Assembly (NCBI RefSeq): GCF_002155905.1
Contig: NZ_MUMF01000184.1
Location: 1 to 40,066, forward strand
Source of the DNA: Streptomyces tricolor
GTDB lineage: Bacteria; Actinomycetota; Actinomycetes; Streptomycetales; Streptomycetaceae
Length of the DNA: 40,066 nt
Direction of reading: 5' to 3'
Part shown: in pieces, positions 16,216 to 24,302 of the stretch
Layout: the number at the start of each line of letters is the position of its first letter
How positions within the stretch are numbered: the stretch's first letter is position 1
The notes under the pieces: generated by a model
The model's database searches: none
What the model was told of the DNA's origin: nothing
Seen by the model: the letters and a program-made list of their open reading frames with translations, nothing else
Translations under genes and position numbers: made by a program

Positions 16216-16848
16216 ATGGCGAGACTTCATCTCTTCGATCTCGACGGCACGTTGCTGCACGGCACGACGGCGCCAGTGGAGATTTCCCGCCAGTTGGGCC
16301 TGGAGGCCGAGACGGTGGCGCTGGACCGTGCGATCGCTGAGGGACGGATCGGTCCGCCGGAGTACGCGGCACGGGTGTACGACCTGTGGGCGGAACTGAC
16401 CGAGCGGGATGTGCGCACCGCGTTCGAGGCGGCTCCCTGGCTGTCCCGGATCCGCGAGGTCTGGACGGAGATCAGGAGCGCGGGCGAGTACTGCGCGGTG
16501 GTGTCTCTCTCGCCGTCCTTCTTCGTGGAACTCCTCCTCGACTGGGGCGCCCATGCGGCGCACGGCTCCCGTTTCCCGGCCGTACCGTTCACCGAGCCTG
16601 TCGACCCGTCCGGGGTGCTCAGTGCCGCGGCCAAGGTGACCATCGCAGACCGGCTCTGCGCGGAGTTCGGCCTGACCCGGGCCGACTGTGTGGCGTACGG
16701 CGACTCGTCGTCGGACAAGGAACTGTTTGCTGCCGTACCGGTCTCCGTCGCGGTCAACGCCGATGCCCACCTGACCGGACTCGCGACCCACTCCTACACG
16801 GGGCGGGACCTGTGGGACGCCTATGAACTGGTCGGACCCGCTCGGTAG
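16216..16848 (+). CDS. HAD-superfamily phosphatase, SerB-like
   Basis: The protein has 210 residues. Motif I is HLFDLDGTLLHG (catalytic Asp pair in DLDGT). Motif II is VVSLSPSFFVELLLDWG, motif III has the Lys in AAAKVTIADRL, and motif IV is CVAYGDSSSDKELFAAV. This is the layout of phosphoserine-phosphatase-like HAD hydrolases (IB subfamily). It dephosphorylates a small phosphorylated metabolite, not identified here. ATG 16216 lies downstream of parS site 4. Confidence 0.88.
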   Translation: MARLHLFDLDGTLLHGTTAPVEISRQLGLEAETVALDRAIAEGRIGPPEYAARVYDLWAELTERDVRTAFEAAPWLSRIREVWTEIRSAGEYCAVVSLSPSFFVELLLDWGAHAAHGSRFPAVPFTEPVDPSGVLSAAAKVTIADRLCAEFGLTRADCVAYGDSSSDKELFAAVPVSVAVNADAHLTGLATHSYTGRDLWDAYELVGPAR

Positions 16849-17173
16849 TTGGCGATCGTCACGAGTCGGACCGTGTACTCCTGGTGGGGGAGGGCGGGGG
16901 GACTTGTGTGTGTGGCGTCGGCCGGTAGGGTCGACTCCGGTTCACGTCCGGGATGGAGCGCGAGCATCCCGTGCGGTCCGAGAGCAGGGCATGCAGCCTA
17001 GCGGGACGGAGAGATCGAAGAACCGCTTTCCGGGTTCGTCACCGCGGCAGCCGATCGGGATGAGAGGCTGCGGACAAAGCGCTACGGCTGGCCGCCCGCC
17101 GGGGGAAAGCATGCGCCTTCCGAGGAGGAGGGTGCGCAGACCGACCGAAAGATGTTCGAGGCGAGGGCACACC
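16849..17173. promoter_or_regulatory. Intergenic region with probable flavohemoglobin promoter
   Basis: In this 325-bp gap TTGTGT (16904-16909) and TAGGGT (16926-16931) are spaced by 16 bp, a fair vegetative-type promoter for Streptomyces. A G-rich run (16883-16901, with three G tracts) lies just before it. I see no inverted repeat resembling an NsrR or other nitric-oxide operator, and no short gene. Confidence 0.5.
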
Positions 17174-18568
17174 ATGGACGCTCCGGCCACCACGTCGGGG
17201 AAGAACGACATGTCGGGCGGGGGCGGCTGGTTCACGCCGCGCAAGGTGCCATCGGCTCCGCCGCCGGACGGTGATCAGGAGACGCCGGAGAGGCGCCGGC
17301 CCGCGGTGCTGCGGCCGGTGGGGCGACCGGCCGCGTCGGGTGTCGCGAGCCCCGCGCCGGACCTCGCGCCTCCGACCGCACCGGTGCCGGAGGCCGACTC
17401 CGTGGACCCGCGGCACGTGCCGGCGCAGCGGTCCGCCCCGGCCGCCGAGGAAGGCTCTGCGGACGCTCTCCTCATCCGCCGCACGATGACGGAGATCGGC
17501 CCCGTGGCCGACAAGGTCACCTCCTATTTCTACGCCCTCCTCTTCGTCCGCCACCCCGAACTGCGGTCGCTCTTCCCGGCCGCGATGGACGCCCAGCGGG
17601 ACCGCCTGCTGAAGGCACTGCTCACGGCGGCCGAGCACCTGGACGACACCCCGGTCCTCGTCGACTACCTGGAGAATCTGGGCCGTGGGCACCGCAAGTA
17701 CGGGACGCGCGCCGAGCACTATCCGGCCGTGGGCGAATGCCTCATCGGCGCGTTGAGCAAGTACGCCGCCGCCGTCTGGACCCCGGAGACCGAGGCCGCC
17801 TGGGTACGGGCCTACACGACGATGTCGCAGGTCATGATCGACGCTGCGGCGTCGGACGAACTGCGGGCCCCGGCCTGGTGGCAGGCGGAGATCGTCGCGC
17901 ACGACCTGCGGACCCCGGACGTCGCGATCCTCACCGTCCGCCCCGACCAGCCCTACCCCTTCCTCGCCGGCCAGTACACGAGCCTGGAAACACCCTGGTG
18001 GCCACGGGTGTGGCGGCACTACTCCTTCGCCTCCGCGCCCCGCAGCGACGGGCTGCTGACCTTCCATGTGAAGGCCGTCCCGGCCGGCTGGGTCTCCAAC
18101 GCGCTGGTGCACCGGGCCCGGCCCGGAGACGTCATACGCCTCGGTCCGCCGGCCGGCTCGATGACCGTCGACCACACCACCGACAGCGGACTGCTCTGCC
18201 TGGGCGGCGGCACCGGCATAGCCCCCATCAAGGCCCTGGTGGAGGACGTCGCCGAGCACGGCGAACGCCGCCCGGTCGAGGTGTTCTACGGCGCACGCAC
18301 CGACCACGACCTGTACGACATCGACACCATGCTCCGGCTCCAGCAGAGCCACCCCTGGCTGTCGGTCCGGGCCGTCATAGACCAGAGGGCCCATCTCCAG
18401 CTCCCCGACGCCCTGCGCGCCTACGGCCCGTGGCACGAGTACGACGCCTATCTCTCGGGCCCTCCCGGAATGATCCGCAGCGGCATCGACACGCTCCGGG
18501 ACATCGGCATCCCGTCGAGCCGGATACGACACGACTCGGTGGAGGAACTGTTCGCCGGCGCCGGCTGA
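17174..18568 (+). CDS. Flavohemoglobin-type protein (globin plus FAD/NAD oxidoreductase) with long N-terminal extension
   Basis: The protein has 464 residues. Residues 1-105 are a Pro/Ala-rich extension absent from ordinary flavohemoglobins. The globin domain (about 106-225) keeps the key residues: B10 Tyr in SYFYALLF (about 120), E7 Gln in DAQRDRLL and the proximal His in GRGHRKYG (about 173). The ferredoxin-reductase-type part has the FAD motif RHYSFASAP, the NAD motif GGGTGIAPIKAL and the ending AYLSGPPGMIRSGIDTL. Flavohemoglobins convert nitric oxide to nitrate with NAD(P)H. ATG 17174 has GAGGG upstream; a longer frame from 16823 overlaps the HAD gene and is unlikely. Confidence 0.88.
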   Translation: MDAPATTSGKNDMSGGGGWFTPRKVPSAPPPDGDQETPERRRPAVLRPVGRPAASGVASPAPDLAPPTAPVPEADSVDPRHVPAQRSAPAAEEGSADALLIRRTMTEIGPVADKVTSYFYALLFVRHPELRSLFPAAMDAQRDRLLKALLTAAEHLDDTPVLVDYLENLGRGHRKYGTRAEHYPAVGECLIGALSKYAAAVWTPETEAAWVRAYTTMSQVMIDAAASDELRAPAWWQAEIVAHDLRTPDVAILTVRPDQPYPFLAGQYTSLETPWWPRVWRHYSFASAPRSDGLLTFHVKAVPAGWVSNALVHRARPGDVIRLGPPAGSMTVDHTTDSGLLCLGGGTGIAPIKALVEDVAEHGERRPVEVFYGARTDHDLYDIDTMLRLQQSHPWLSVRAVIDQRAHLQLPDALRAYGPWHEYDAYLSGPPGMIRSGIDTLRDIGIPSSRIRHDSVEELFAGAG

Positions 18569-18574
18569 CCTGGC

Positions 18575-19057
18575 CTACCCGAGGTCGGGGGCGTGCATGG
18601 CGCGCACCCCCTCGATGTTCCCGTCGAGGTAGTGCCGCAGGGACAGCGGGACGAGGTGGACGGAGGCGATGCCGACGCGGGTGAACGGGACGCGGACGAT
18701 CTCGTACTCACCGGCAGGCTCGTCCACTTCGGGGCCATGGCGCAGGGACGGGTCCATGGACTCCAGCCGGCAGACGAAGAAGTGCTGCACCTTCACACCG
18801 GTCGCGCCGCCGTCCTCACCGATGTGTTCCACCGTGTCCACGAAGCACGGCACCACATCGGTGATCTTGGCGCCGAGTTCCTCGTACACCTCCCGGTGCA
18901 GGGCGTCCACGACGGTCGAGTCCCCGGGCTCGACTCCGCCACCGGGGGTGACCCAGTAGGGATCGACACCGGGCTTGGTGCGCTTGATCAGGATCAGGTC
19001 GTCACCGTCCAGAAGAACGGCACGGGCGGTGCGCTTGACCACGGGTCGGACGGTCAT
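18575..19057 (-). CDS. Nudix hydrolase
   Basis: The protein has 160 residues. It carries a complete Nudix box, GGGVEPGDSTVVDALHREVYEELGA (residues about 40-64), with all catalytic acids. The N-terminal KRTARAVLLDGDDLILIKRT strand and the surrounding sequence fit an ADP-ribose or nucleotide-diphosphate type enzyme; the substrate is not predictable. ATG 19057 has no Shine-Dalgarno sequence, so the mRNA may be leaderless. It ends 6 bp from the convergent flavohemoglobin stop (18568). An imperfect parS lies 22 bp upstream. Confidence 0.9.
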   Translation of the reverse strand: MTVRPVVKRTARAVLLDGDDLILIKRTKPGVDPYWVTPGGGVEPGDSTVVDALHREVYEELGAKITDVVPCFVDTVEHIGEDGGATGVKVQHFFVCRLESMDPSLRHGPEVDEPAGEYEIVRVPFTRVGIASVHLVPLSLRHYLDGNIEGVRAMHAPDLG

Positions 19058-19078
19058 GGGAGAAATGTGGCCCGGCTG

Positions 19079-19092
19079 GTTCCACGTGAAAC
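19079..19092. other. parS: parS-like site 5 (one mismatch)
   Basis: GTTCCACGTGAAAC differs from parS at position 4 (T to C). It lies between the Nudix start (19057) and the LysR stop (19146). Variant parS sites are known to bind ParB more weakly. Confidence 0.7.
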
Positions 19093-19145
19093 ATCGCAAA
19101 GTGCCACGACCCGACCGCAGCGCGTAGGCCCCCCGGCCGGCGGTG

Positions 19146-20051
19146 TCAGCACCAGGCCGTGGCCGCGCGCTGAAGCCACTCCTGGGCCCGCGCGATGTGC
19201 GGCAAGGCGAGCGTGCCGGTCCGCGCCACCAGGAAATACGTGCGCAGCGGCGGCACCGCCGGGTCGTGCAGGGGGACGATCGTGCCCTCGTCCAGAGCTG
19301 GGGCGCACAGGTAACGGGGCAGTACCGCGAGCCCGGCCCCGGCGATCGCACAGGAGAGCACGGCCCGCAGGTCGGGGACGATGACCGTGCCGGAGGCGGC
19401 CGGACGGGCGTCGAAGGCGGAGGCCCAGTAGTGCGAGACGAAGGGCAGCGACTCGTGGACCTCGACGACGGGCAGGTTCTCCAGAGCGGGCGCGCCCTTC
19501 AGCCGCAGGGCGTCCGGGCCGATCCACCCCGCCCAGCGCGGAGCCGCGACCAGCACGAGCTCCTCGTCACAGAGCGGAGTCGCGGTGAACAGGGCACCGC
19601 GCGGCCGGGTCGTACTGATGGCCAGATCATGGTGGCCGCAGGCCAGCCCGTCGAGCACTTCCTCGGCTGTCCCGAAGGAGGCCCGCAGCGCGAAGCCCTG
19701 GCCGTCGTCCCCGGTCAGCTCCGTGAGGGCGGGCAGGGCACGTTCGGCGGTGAACTCGGGAGGCCCGGCGAGGTGCAGCGTCCGTAGCGAGGAGTCGTCG
19801 TCCAGTCCGCTCTCGGCTATCTCCACCAGGGCGTCGAGATGCGGCGCTGCCTTGTGCGCGAGTTCGTCGCCGATGGTCGTCGGCGTCACCCCGCGCGCCT
19901 GACGGAGAAAGAGAGGTCGGCCCAGCTGACGTTCCAGGGTGCGGATCTGCGAGGTGACGGCGGGCTGGGAGAGGCCGAGCAGTGCGGCGGCGCGGGTGAA
20001 GGAGCCGGCCCTGTGGACGGTGACGAAGGTCCGCAGCAAGGCCAGATCCAT
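19146..20051 (-). CDS. LysR-family transcriptional regulator
   Basis: The protein has 301 residues. The N-terminal winged helix is MDLALLRTFVTVHRAGSF and AALLGLSQPAVTSQIRTLERQLGRPLF (recognition helix SQPAVTSQIRTLE), and the effector-binding domain starts near residue 90. GGGAGGG lies 6 bp before ATG 20051. LysR proteins usually control a divergent neighbour and themselves, but no gene is divergent here; the next gene upstream is a PLP enzyme on the same strand with its own terminator. The regulated gene may therefore be elsewhere, or only itself. Confidence 0.93.
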   Translation of the reverse strand: MDLALLRTFVTVHRAGSFTRAAALLGLSQPAVTSQIRTLERQLGRPLFLRQARGVTPTTIGDELAHKAAPHLDALVEIAESGLDDDSSLRTLHLAGPPEFTAERALPALTELTGDDGQGFALRASFGTAEEVLDGLACGHHDLAISTTRPRGALFTATPLCDEELVLVAAPRWAGWIGPDALRLKGAPALENLPVVEVHESLPFVSHYWASAFDARPAASGTVIVPDLRAVLSCAIAGAGLAVLPRYLCAPALDEGTIVPLHDPAVPPLRTYFLVARTGTLALPHIARAQEWLQRAATAWC

Positions 20052-20100
20052 GGCATGCCCTCCCTGTCGCTGCCCTCTCCGGCCCCCAGGCAGGCACCAA

Positions 20101-20118
20101 CTATAAATAAGTCGATAG
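20101..20118. promoter_or_regulatory. LysR-type inverted repeat upstream of the LysR gene
   Basis: CTAT-N10-ATAG dyad (CTATAAATAAGTCGATAG), AT-rich against its surroundings and 50 bp upstream of the LysR start codon. It fits the short dyads bound by LysR proteins at their own promoters. Confidence 0.5.
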
Positions 20119-20201
20119 GCCTCTGTCGCTAGCGTGATTGGACACTGACGCAGAGTCAACTAGCCTGGTTCACGCGGCATTTCTCCTGCGGAAGCCGCAG
20201 G

Positions 20202-20234
20202 CGGTCCGAGCCACGAGGGGGGAGGCTCGGACCG
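20202..20234 (-). terminator. Terminator after the PLP enzyme operon
   Basis: CGGTCCGAGCC (20202-20212) and GGCTCGGACCG (20224-20234) form an 11-bp perfect stem, 33 bp beyond the stop of the minus-strand PLP gene (20267). Confidence 0.75.
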
Positions 20235-20266
20235 TCCGAACGGGTCGGCGCGCGGACGCGCCGGGC

Positions 20267-21415
20267 TCACCCGGCGGACTCGTCCAGGGCACGCAGGACG
20301 TCGGCCACCAGGTCCTCGGGGTCCTCCGCACCGACGGACATGCGGATGAAGCCCTCCGGGACGGCGTCTCCGCCCCAGCGGCGGCGGCGTTCGGCGGTGG
20401 ACCGTACCCCGCCGAAGCTCGTCGCGTCCTCCACCAGGCGCAGGGCCGCGAGAAAGCGCTCGGCACGCGCGCGCGTGGGCAGCGTGAAGGAGACGACACA
20501 GCCGTAGCGACGCATCTGCTGAGCCGCGATCTTGTGCGCGGGGTCGTCGGGCAGACCCGGGTAGCGCAGGCCGGAGACCTCCGGTCGCCGGCGCAGTGCC
20601 TCCGCGACGGCGAGGGCCGTGGCGTTCTGCCGGTCGACGCGCAGCTGGAGCGTGGCGATGGACCGGTGCGCGAGCCAGGACTCCATGGGCCCGGAGATCG
20701 CCCCGACGATCTTGCGCCAGCGGCGTACGGCGGCCATCGCCTCGGCGTCGCGGCCGGTGACGTAGCCCAGCAGGACATCGCCATGCCCGGTGAGCTGCTT
20801 GGTGCCGCTGGCCACGGAGAAGTCGGCGCCCAGCGCCAGCGGACGCTGCCCGAGCGGCGTGGCGAGCGTGTTGTCGACGGCCACCAGGGCGCCACGCGCG
20901 TGTGCCGCCTCCGCCAGCCGCCGGATGTCGCACACATCGAGCCCGGGGTTCGACGGGGACTCGATCCACAGCAGCCGCGCTCCGTCGAGTACGTCGAGCT
21001 GGGCGTCGCCGGCGGTCGGCGCGGTGCGCACCTCGATGCCGTACGCCTCCAGCTGGGCGCCGACCAGCGGCAGCACCTGGTAGCCGTCGGACGGCAGCAC
21101 GACCGCGTCGCCGGCGCGCAGCTGCGAGAACAGCACGGCGGAGATCGCCGCCATGCCGGAGGCGAAGACCAGCGTCTCGACGTCCTCCTGCCCGGGCGCC
21201 TCCAGCTCGCTGACGGCCCGCTCCAGCAGCGTCCAGGTCGGGTTGTCGTCCCGGCCGTACAGGTAGGGGCCCGTCACCTCGCCGGGCAGGTGGAAGTGTG
21301 CCGCGAACACCGGTCCGGGCAGGGTCGGCTCGTGCTTGACCGGCTCGGGCAGCCCCGCCCGTACCGCGCGTGTGCCGTCGCCGGTGCGGCCCTCGTCCTT
21401 CGTGGCATCGCTCAT
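20267..21415 (-). CDS. Cystathionine gamma-lyase/synthase-family PLP enzyme
   Basis: The protein has 382 residues and belongs to the Cys/Met-metabolism PLP family (fold type I). The PLP-binding lysine lies in SGTKQLTGHGD, and GMAAISAVL, WIESPSNPGLDVCDI and VDNTLATPLGQRPL match the family motifs. The C-terminal GFIRMSVGAEDPEDLVADV is the standard end. It could be a cystathionine gamma-lyase or gamma-synthase; sequence alone does not separate these. It overlaps the ptpA stop by 4 bp (ATGA-type), so the two are translationally coupled. Confidence 0.9.
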   Translation of the reverse strand: MSDATKDEGRTGDGTRAVRAGLPEPVKHEPTLPGPVFAAHFHLPGEVTGPYLYGRDDNPTWTLLERAVSELEAPGQEDVETLVFASGMAAISAVLFSQLRAGDAVVLPSDGYQVLPLVGAQLEAYGIEVRTAPTAGDAQLDVLDGARLLWIESPSNPGLDVCDIRRLAEAAHARGALVAVDNTLATPLGQRPLALGADFSVASGTKQLTGHGDVLLGYVTGRDAEAMAAVRRWRKIVGAISGPMESWLAHRSIATLQLRVDRQNATALAVAEALRRRPEVSGLRYPGLPDDPAHKIAAQQMRRYGCVVSFTLPTRARAERFLAALRLVEDATSFGGVRSTAERRRRWGGDAVPEGFIRMSVGAEDPEDLVADVLRALDESAG

Positions 21416-21903
21416 GCGGCCCGTCCCTCCAGTTCTTCCTGTACGGCGGCGAGCAGACCGGTGCTCGCCGCCTCCACCATCTCAAGGCACTCCTCGAAGC
21501 CGTCCCGCCCCCCGTAGTACGGGTCCGGTACGTCGAGGTCGTCGCCGGCGGCGGGGTCGAAGGAGCGGAGCAGACGGATCTTGCGCGCGTCCTCCTCGGT
21601 GGGCGCGAGGCGGCGCAGGGCCCTGAGATGGCCGGCGTCGAGGGCGATCACGAGGTCGAGGCGGGCGAACCACGACGGCAGGAACTGGCGGGCCGTGTGC
21701 TCGCTGTCGTAGCCGTTCTCCTCCAGGACCGAGATCGTGCGCGGGTCGGCCGGCTCGCCCTCGTGCCAGCCGCCGGTACCGGCGCTGTCGACCGCCACCA
21801 GGTCCGCCAGCCCGGCCTCCGCCACGCGCGCGCGGAAGACGGACTCGGCCATCGGGGAGCGGCAGATGTTGCCGGTGCACACGAAACAGACGCGGTAGGT
21901 CAT
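21412..21903 (-). CDS. ptpA: Low-molecular-weight protein tyrosine phosphatase PtpA
   Basis: The protein has 163 residues. The P-loop is CVCTGNICRS-type: FVCTGNICRSPMAE (catalytic Cys and Arg, residues about 9-15), and the general acid Asp lies in VPDPYYGG near residue 125. It dephosphorylates protein tyrosine residues in the cytoplasm. The S. coelicolor enzyme PtpA has been linked to antibiotic production and development (established). The gene is the middle of a minus-strand operon between a holin-like membrane protein (7-bp gap) and the PLP enzyme (4-bp overlap). Confidence 0.93.
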   Translation of the reverse strand: MTYRVCFVCTGNICRSPMAESVFRARVAEAGLADLVAVDSAGTGGWHEGEPADPRTISVLEENGYDSEHTARQFLPSWFARLDLVIALDAGHLRALRRLAPTEEDARKIRLLRSFDPAAGDDLDVPDPYYGGRDGFEECLEMVEAASTGLLAAVQEELEGRAA

Positions 21904-21910
21904 GGCCCGC

Positions 21911-22288
21911 TCAGTCCTCGTCGGGCAGGACGACGTGCAGCGCCCAGGAGACGACGGAGATGATCAGGCCGCCGAGGACGGCCGTCCAGAAACCCTCCAC
22001 ATGGAAACTCAGGTCGAGCTTGCCGGACACCCAGGAGGTGAGCAGCAGCATCAGGGCGTTCACCACCAGGGTGATCAGGCCCAGCGTGAGGATGAAGAGC
22101 GGGAAGGTGAGCACCTTCACGATCGGCTTGACCAGCCAGTTGACCAGGCCGAAGATCAGCGCGACGGCGATCAGCGTGCCGGCCTTCTTGGCGGTGCTGT
22201 CACCGGTCAGGGTGATCTTGTCGAGCAGCCATACCGCGACCGCCAGGGCGCCCGCGTTGGCAATCGTCTTGACTAGGAAATTCTTCAT
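21911..22288 (-). CDS. Phage holin-like (DUF, 4-TM) small membrane protein
   Basis: The protein has 125 residues with four membrane helices (AGALAVAVWLLDKI, AGTLIAVALIFGLVNWLV, FPLFILTLGLITLVVNALML, FWTAVLGGLIISVVSWALHV). It matches the mycobacterial-type 4-TM holin superfamily IV common in bacterial chromosomes, where a lytic role is unproven. ATG 22288 has no clear Shine-Dalgarno and may be leaderless. It is the first gene of the operon with ptpA. Confidence 0.87.
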   Translation of the reverse strand: MKNFLVKTIANAGALAVAVWLLDKITLTGDSTAKKAGTLIAVALIFGLVNWLVKPIVKVLTFPLFILTLGLITLVVNALMLLLTSWVSGKLDLSFHVEGFWTAVLGGLIISVVSWALHVVLPDED

Positions 22289-22392
22289 GTGTCTGATCGT
22301 GGCAGACCGGGCGGGCCCTGGCCGGACGGACGGCGAGCGGTACGGCGGCGGGCAGCGCAACAGCGAGCAGTGAGGCGAGGGCGGCAGCGGCG

Positions 22393-22710
22393 ATGAAGGC
22401 ATTCCGGCTGGACGAACTGGAGGCGGAGCGCGCCGCCAACGAGGGTGCCTATCTGCAGTTCCTGCGCGAGCGGAACATGTCGGTCGGCCTGTACGCGCTG
22501 AACGCGGGCGAGCACGACCCGCAGCAGCCGCACGGCCAGGACGAGGTGTACTTCGTGGTCAGCGGCCGGGCCGCGATCACGGTCGGCCTGGAGACGACCC
22601 AGGTGGCGCGGGGCAGCGTGGTGTACGTGCCCGCCGGAGTCCCCCACAAGTTCCACCACATCAGCGAGGACCTCAGGGTGCTCGTGGTGTTCTCTCCGCC
22701 CGAGGCGTGA
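22393..22710 (+). CDS. Cupin-domain protein
   Basis: The protein has 105 residues, a single cupin barrel. The metal-binding motif is spread over EHDPQQPHGQDEVYFVVSGRA (two His and a Glu) and VYVPAGVPHKFHHI. The product could be a small metal-dependent isomerase, a dioxygenase-like enzyme or a binding protein. No partner is evident. It is divergent from the ptpA operon, and its start at ATG 22393 has a weak ribosome site. Confidence 0.87.
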   Translation: MKAFRLDELEAERAANEGAYLQFLRERNMSVGLYALNAGEHDPQQPHGQDEVYFVVSGRAAITVGLETTQVARGSVVYVPAGVPHKFHHISEDLRVLVVFSPPEA

Positions 22711-22841
22711 GCCCGGACCCCGGGGTTCCCTAGGGGACGGCTCAGGGGAGGACGGGGGATGCGAGGCCCCCGGGAGCACCCTGCGCGGCCCTAGCATCGG
22801 TGGGGAAGAGGGACAACGCACGAGAACGAAGGACGAGGGCG

Positions 22842-23054
22842 ATGCGAGAGATCTTCGCGGGGCTGCCGTGGTGGGTGAAGTGGGTCGCGGTGCCGGTCAT
22901 CGCCCTGGTCGTGTTCGGCGGCCTGATAGCGACCGTGGTCGGTTTCGTGATCGGCCTGCTGTTCAAGGTGCTGGTCTTCGTCGCCCTGGTCGGCGGACTG
23001 ATCTACGTCGTGCGCAAGTTCATGGGCACCTCCTCGTCCCGCAGCGACTGGTGA
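22842..23054 (+). CDS. Small membrane protein (DUF5326-like)
   Basis: The protein has 70 residues and two membrane segments (WVAVPVIALVVFGGLIATVV, FKVLVFVALVGGLIYVVRKF) followed by a short SSSRSDW tail. Family DUF5326 is found in Streptomyces and has no known role. ATG 22842 is preceded by GAAGGACGAGG. A longer frame starts at GTG 22800, but TAGCAT at 22793-22798 looks like a -10 box, which would place transcription inside that extension. A strong terminator follows. Confidence 0.8.
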   Translation: MREIFAGLPWWVKWVAVPVIALVVFGGLIATVVGFVIGLLFKVLVFVALVGGLIYVVRKFMGTSSSRSDW

Positions 23055-23061
23055 GGCGCCC

Positions 23062-23096
23062 GGGAGCCGGTCACCCGTGACGGGGTGCCGGTTCCC
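23062..23096 (+). terminator. Terminator before ssgR
   Basis: Outer arms GGGAGCCGG (23062-23070) and CCGGTTCCC (23088-23096, one G-T pair) enclose an inner CACCC / GGGTG stem (23072-23076 and 23083-23087). It stands between the small membrane protein and ssgR. Confidence 0.75.
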
Positions 23097-23249
23097 TCGG
23101 GGGAGGGAAGTTTCCCCGGGACCCGTCTGCGCGCGGTGGCGGACGGTTAAAGTCCGGAACTCCCCACGGGGCCCGGCCTCGTGGGTGGCGCAGATCCCCT
23201 CCGTGCTCCTCTCCGCACGGGCTGCCCCCTCGCGCTTCGGGAGTGACCC

Positions 23250-24203
23250 TTGGCCACGGTTGACACCGCACCGGTAGAACCCCACGCACCCCACGCCCCA
23301 CCGCGCTCCTGCGCGACCCCGGTCCAGCGACCGGCCCCCCTGGCCGTCCCAGGCCAGCCCCACGCGGCGGACATCACCGGCGTCCCGCGCGCCGTGGACC
23401 GCTCCGGACCAGCGCCCTGTGCCGCCAGGCCGGGACCGCCGGTCACCGACGCGCCCACCACCACGCTCATCGGATCCGTCCAGCGCGCCATGCGCCTGCT
23501 GGAGACCGTCGCCGCCCACGCGTACGGCGCCCCCGCCAAACAGCTCGCCCGCGAGACCGGCCTCGCGCTGCCCACGGCGTACCACCTGCTGCGCACCCTG
23601 GTGCACGAAGGCTATCTGCGCCGGGAGAAGGGGCTGTTCTTCCTCGGCGACGCCGCGGAACGGCTGGGCCGCAGCGGGGCGCAGCAGAAACGTCGCAGCA
23701 CGGTGGCGGACACGCTGGCGCACTGGCGCGATTCCATCGGTGTGCCGGTGTACTACGCGATGTACCGGGACGGCGAGATCGAGGTCATCTGCGTCTCCGA
23801 CTCGCATCAGGCGCCCGCCGTGGAGGAGTGGGCGGACTTCCGCGAGACCGGCCACGCGCACGCCATCGGGCAGTGCCTGCTCTCCCAGCTGGACGAGGAA
23901 GCGCGACGCGACCATCTCGCCCGGTACCCGGTGCGGCCCCTCACGCCGAACACCGTGCGGGACAACGACGCGCTGCTGCGCCGGCTGGCCCGGACAGGAC
24001 GGATGGAACCGGTGGTGGAGCGTCAGGAGTACGCGATCGGCACGGTCTGCGCGGCGGTCCCGATCACGGTCGGCACCACCGCGGCCACCATGGCCATCTC
24101 CCTCCCCGTCCACCAGGCCGACCGGCTGCTGCCCGCGGCCCACCGGCTGCAGGCGGAGATCGGGCGGCATCTGGGGTCGCTCACCCTCTCTATCAGTATC
24201 TGA
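23250..24203 (+). CDS. ssgR: IclR-family regulator SsgR, activator of ssgA
   Basis: An IclR winged-helix domain (APAKQLARETGLALPTAYHLL, recognition helix LPTAYHLLRTLVHEGYLRRE) is followed by the IclR effector domain (VPVYYAMYRDGEIEVICVSD, ETGHAHAIGQCLLSQLDEEA, YAIGTVCAAVPITVG). In S. coelicolor SsgR is required for ssgA transcription (established), and here it lies 99 bp upstream of ssgA. TTG 23250 with GGGAG upstream gives 317 residues; the first 65 are Pro/Ala-rich. Published SsgR is shorter, so a later start such as GTG 23394 is possible. Confidence 0.9.
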   Translation: MATVDTAPVEPHAPHAPPRSCATPVQRPAPLAVPGQPHAADITGVPRAVDRSGPAPCAARPGPPVTDAPTTTLIGSVQRAMRLLETVAAHAYGAPAKQLARETGLALPTAYHLLRTLVHEGYLRREKGLFFLGDAAERLGRSGAQQKRRSTVADTLAHWRDSIGVPVYYAMYRDGEIEVICVSDSHQAPAVEEWADFRETGHAHAIGQCLLSQLDEEARRDHLARYPVRPLTPNTVRDNDALLRRLARTGRMEPVVERQEYAIGTVCAAVPITVGTTAATMAISLPVHQADRLLPAAHRLQAEIGRHLGSLTLSISI

Positions 24204-24302
24204 AAACTTACTCCTTGTGATCTCCCGTGTACTTTCAGCAAGATTTGTCCACGGTCAGAAGGATCATTCCCGGCCAGTCGATGTCATATGACGGGATAGA
24301 CG
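24200..24302 (+). promoter_or_regulatory. ssgA upstream region with inverted repeat
   Basis: CTGAAA (24200-24205) and TTTCAG (24233-24238) form a 6-bp repeat with a 27-bp spacer, at the end of ssgR and upstream of ssgA. SsgR binds somewhere in this interval if the S. coelicolor model holds. The short region is more AT-rich than its neighbours. A TTGTCCACG at 24246-24254 differs by one base from a DnaA box. Confidence 0.35.

Noticed and set aside
18062..18075. TTCCATGTGAAG in the flavohemoglobin gene as a parS
   Set aside because: Lacks the CACGTG core and has several mismatches, and it is coding sequence for FHVKA.
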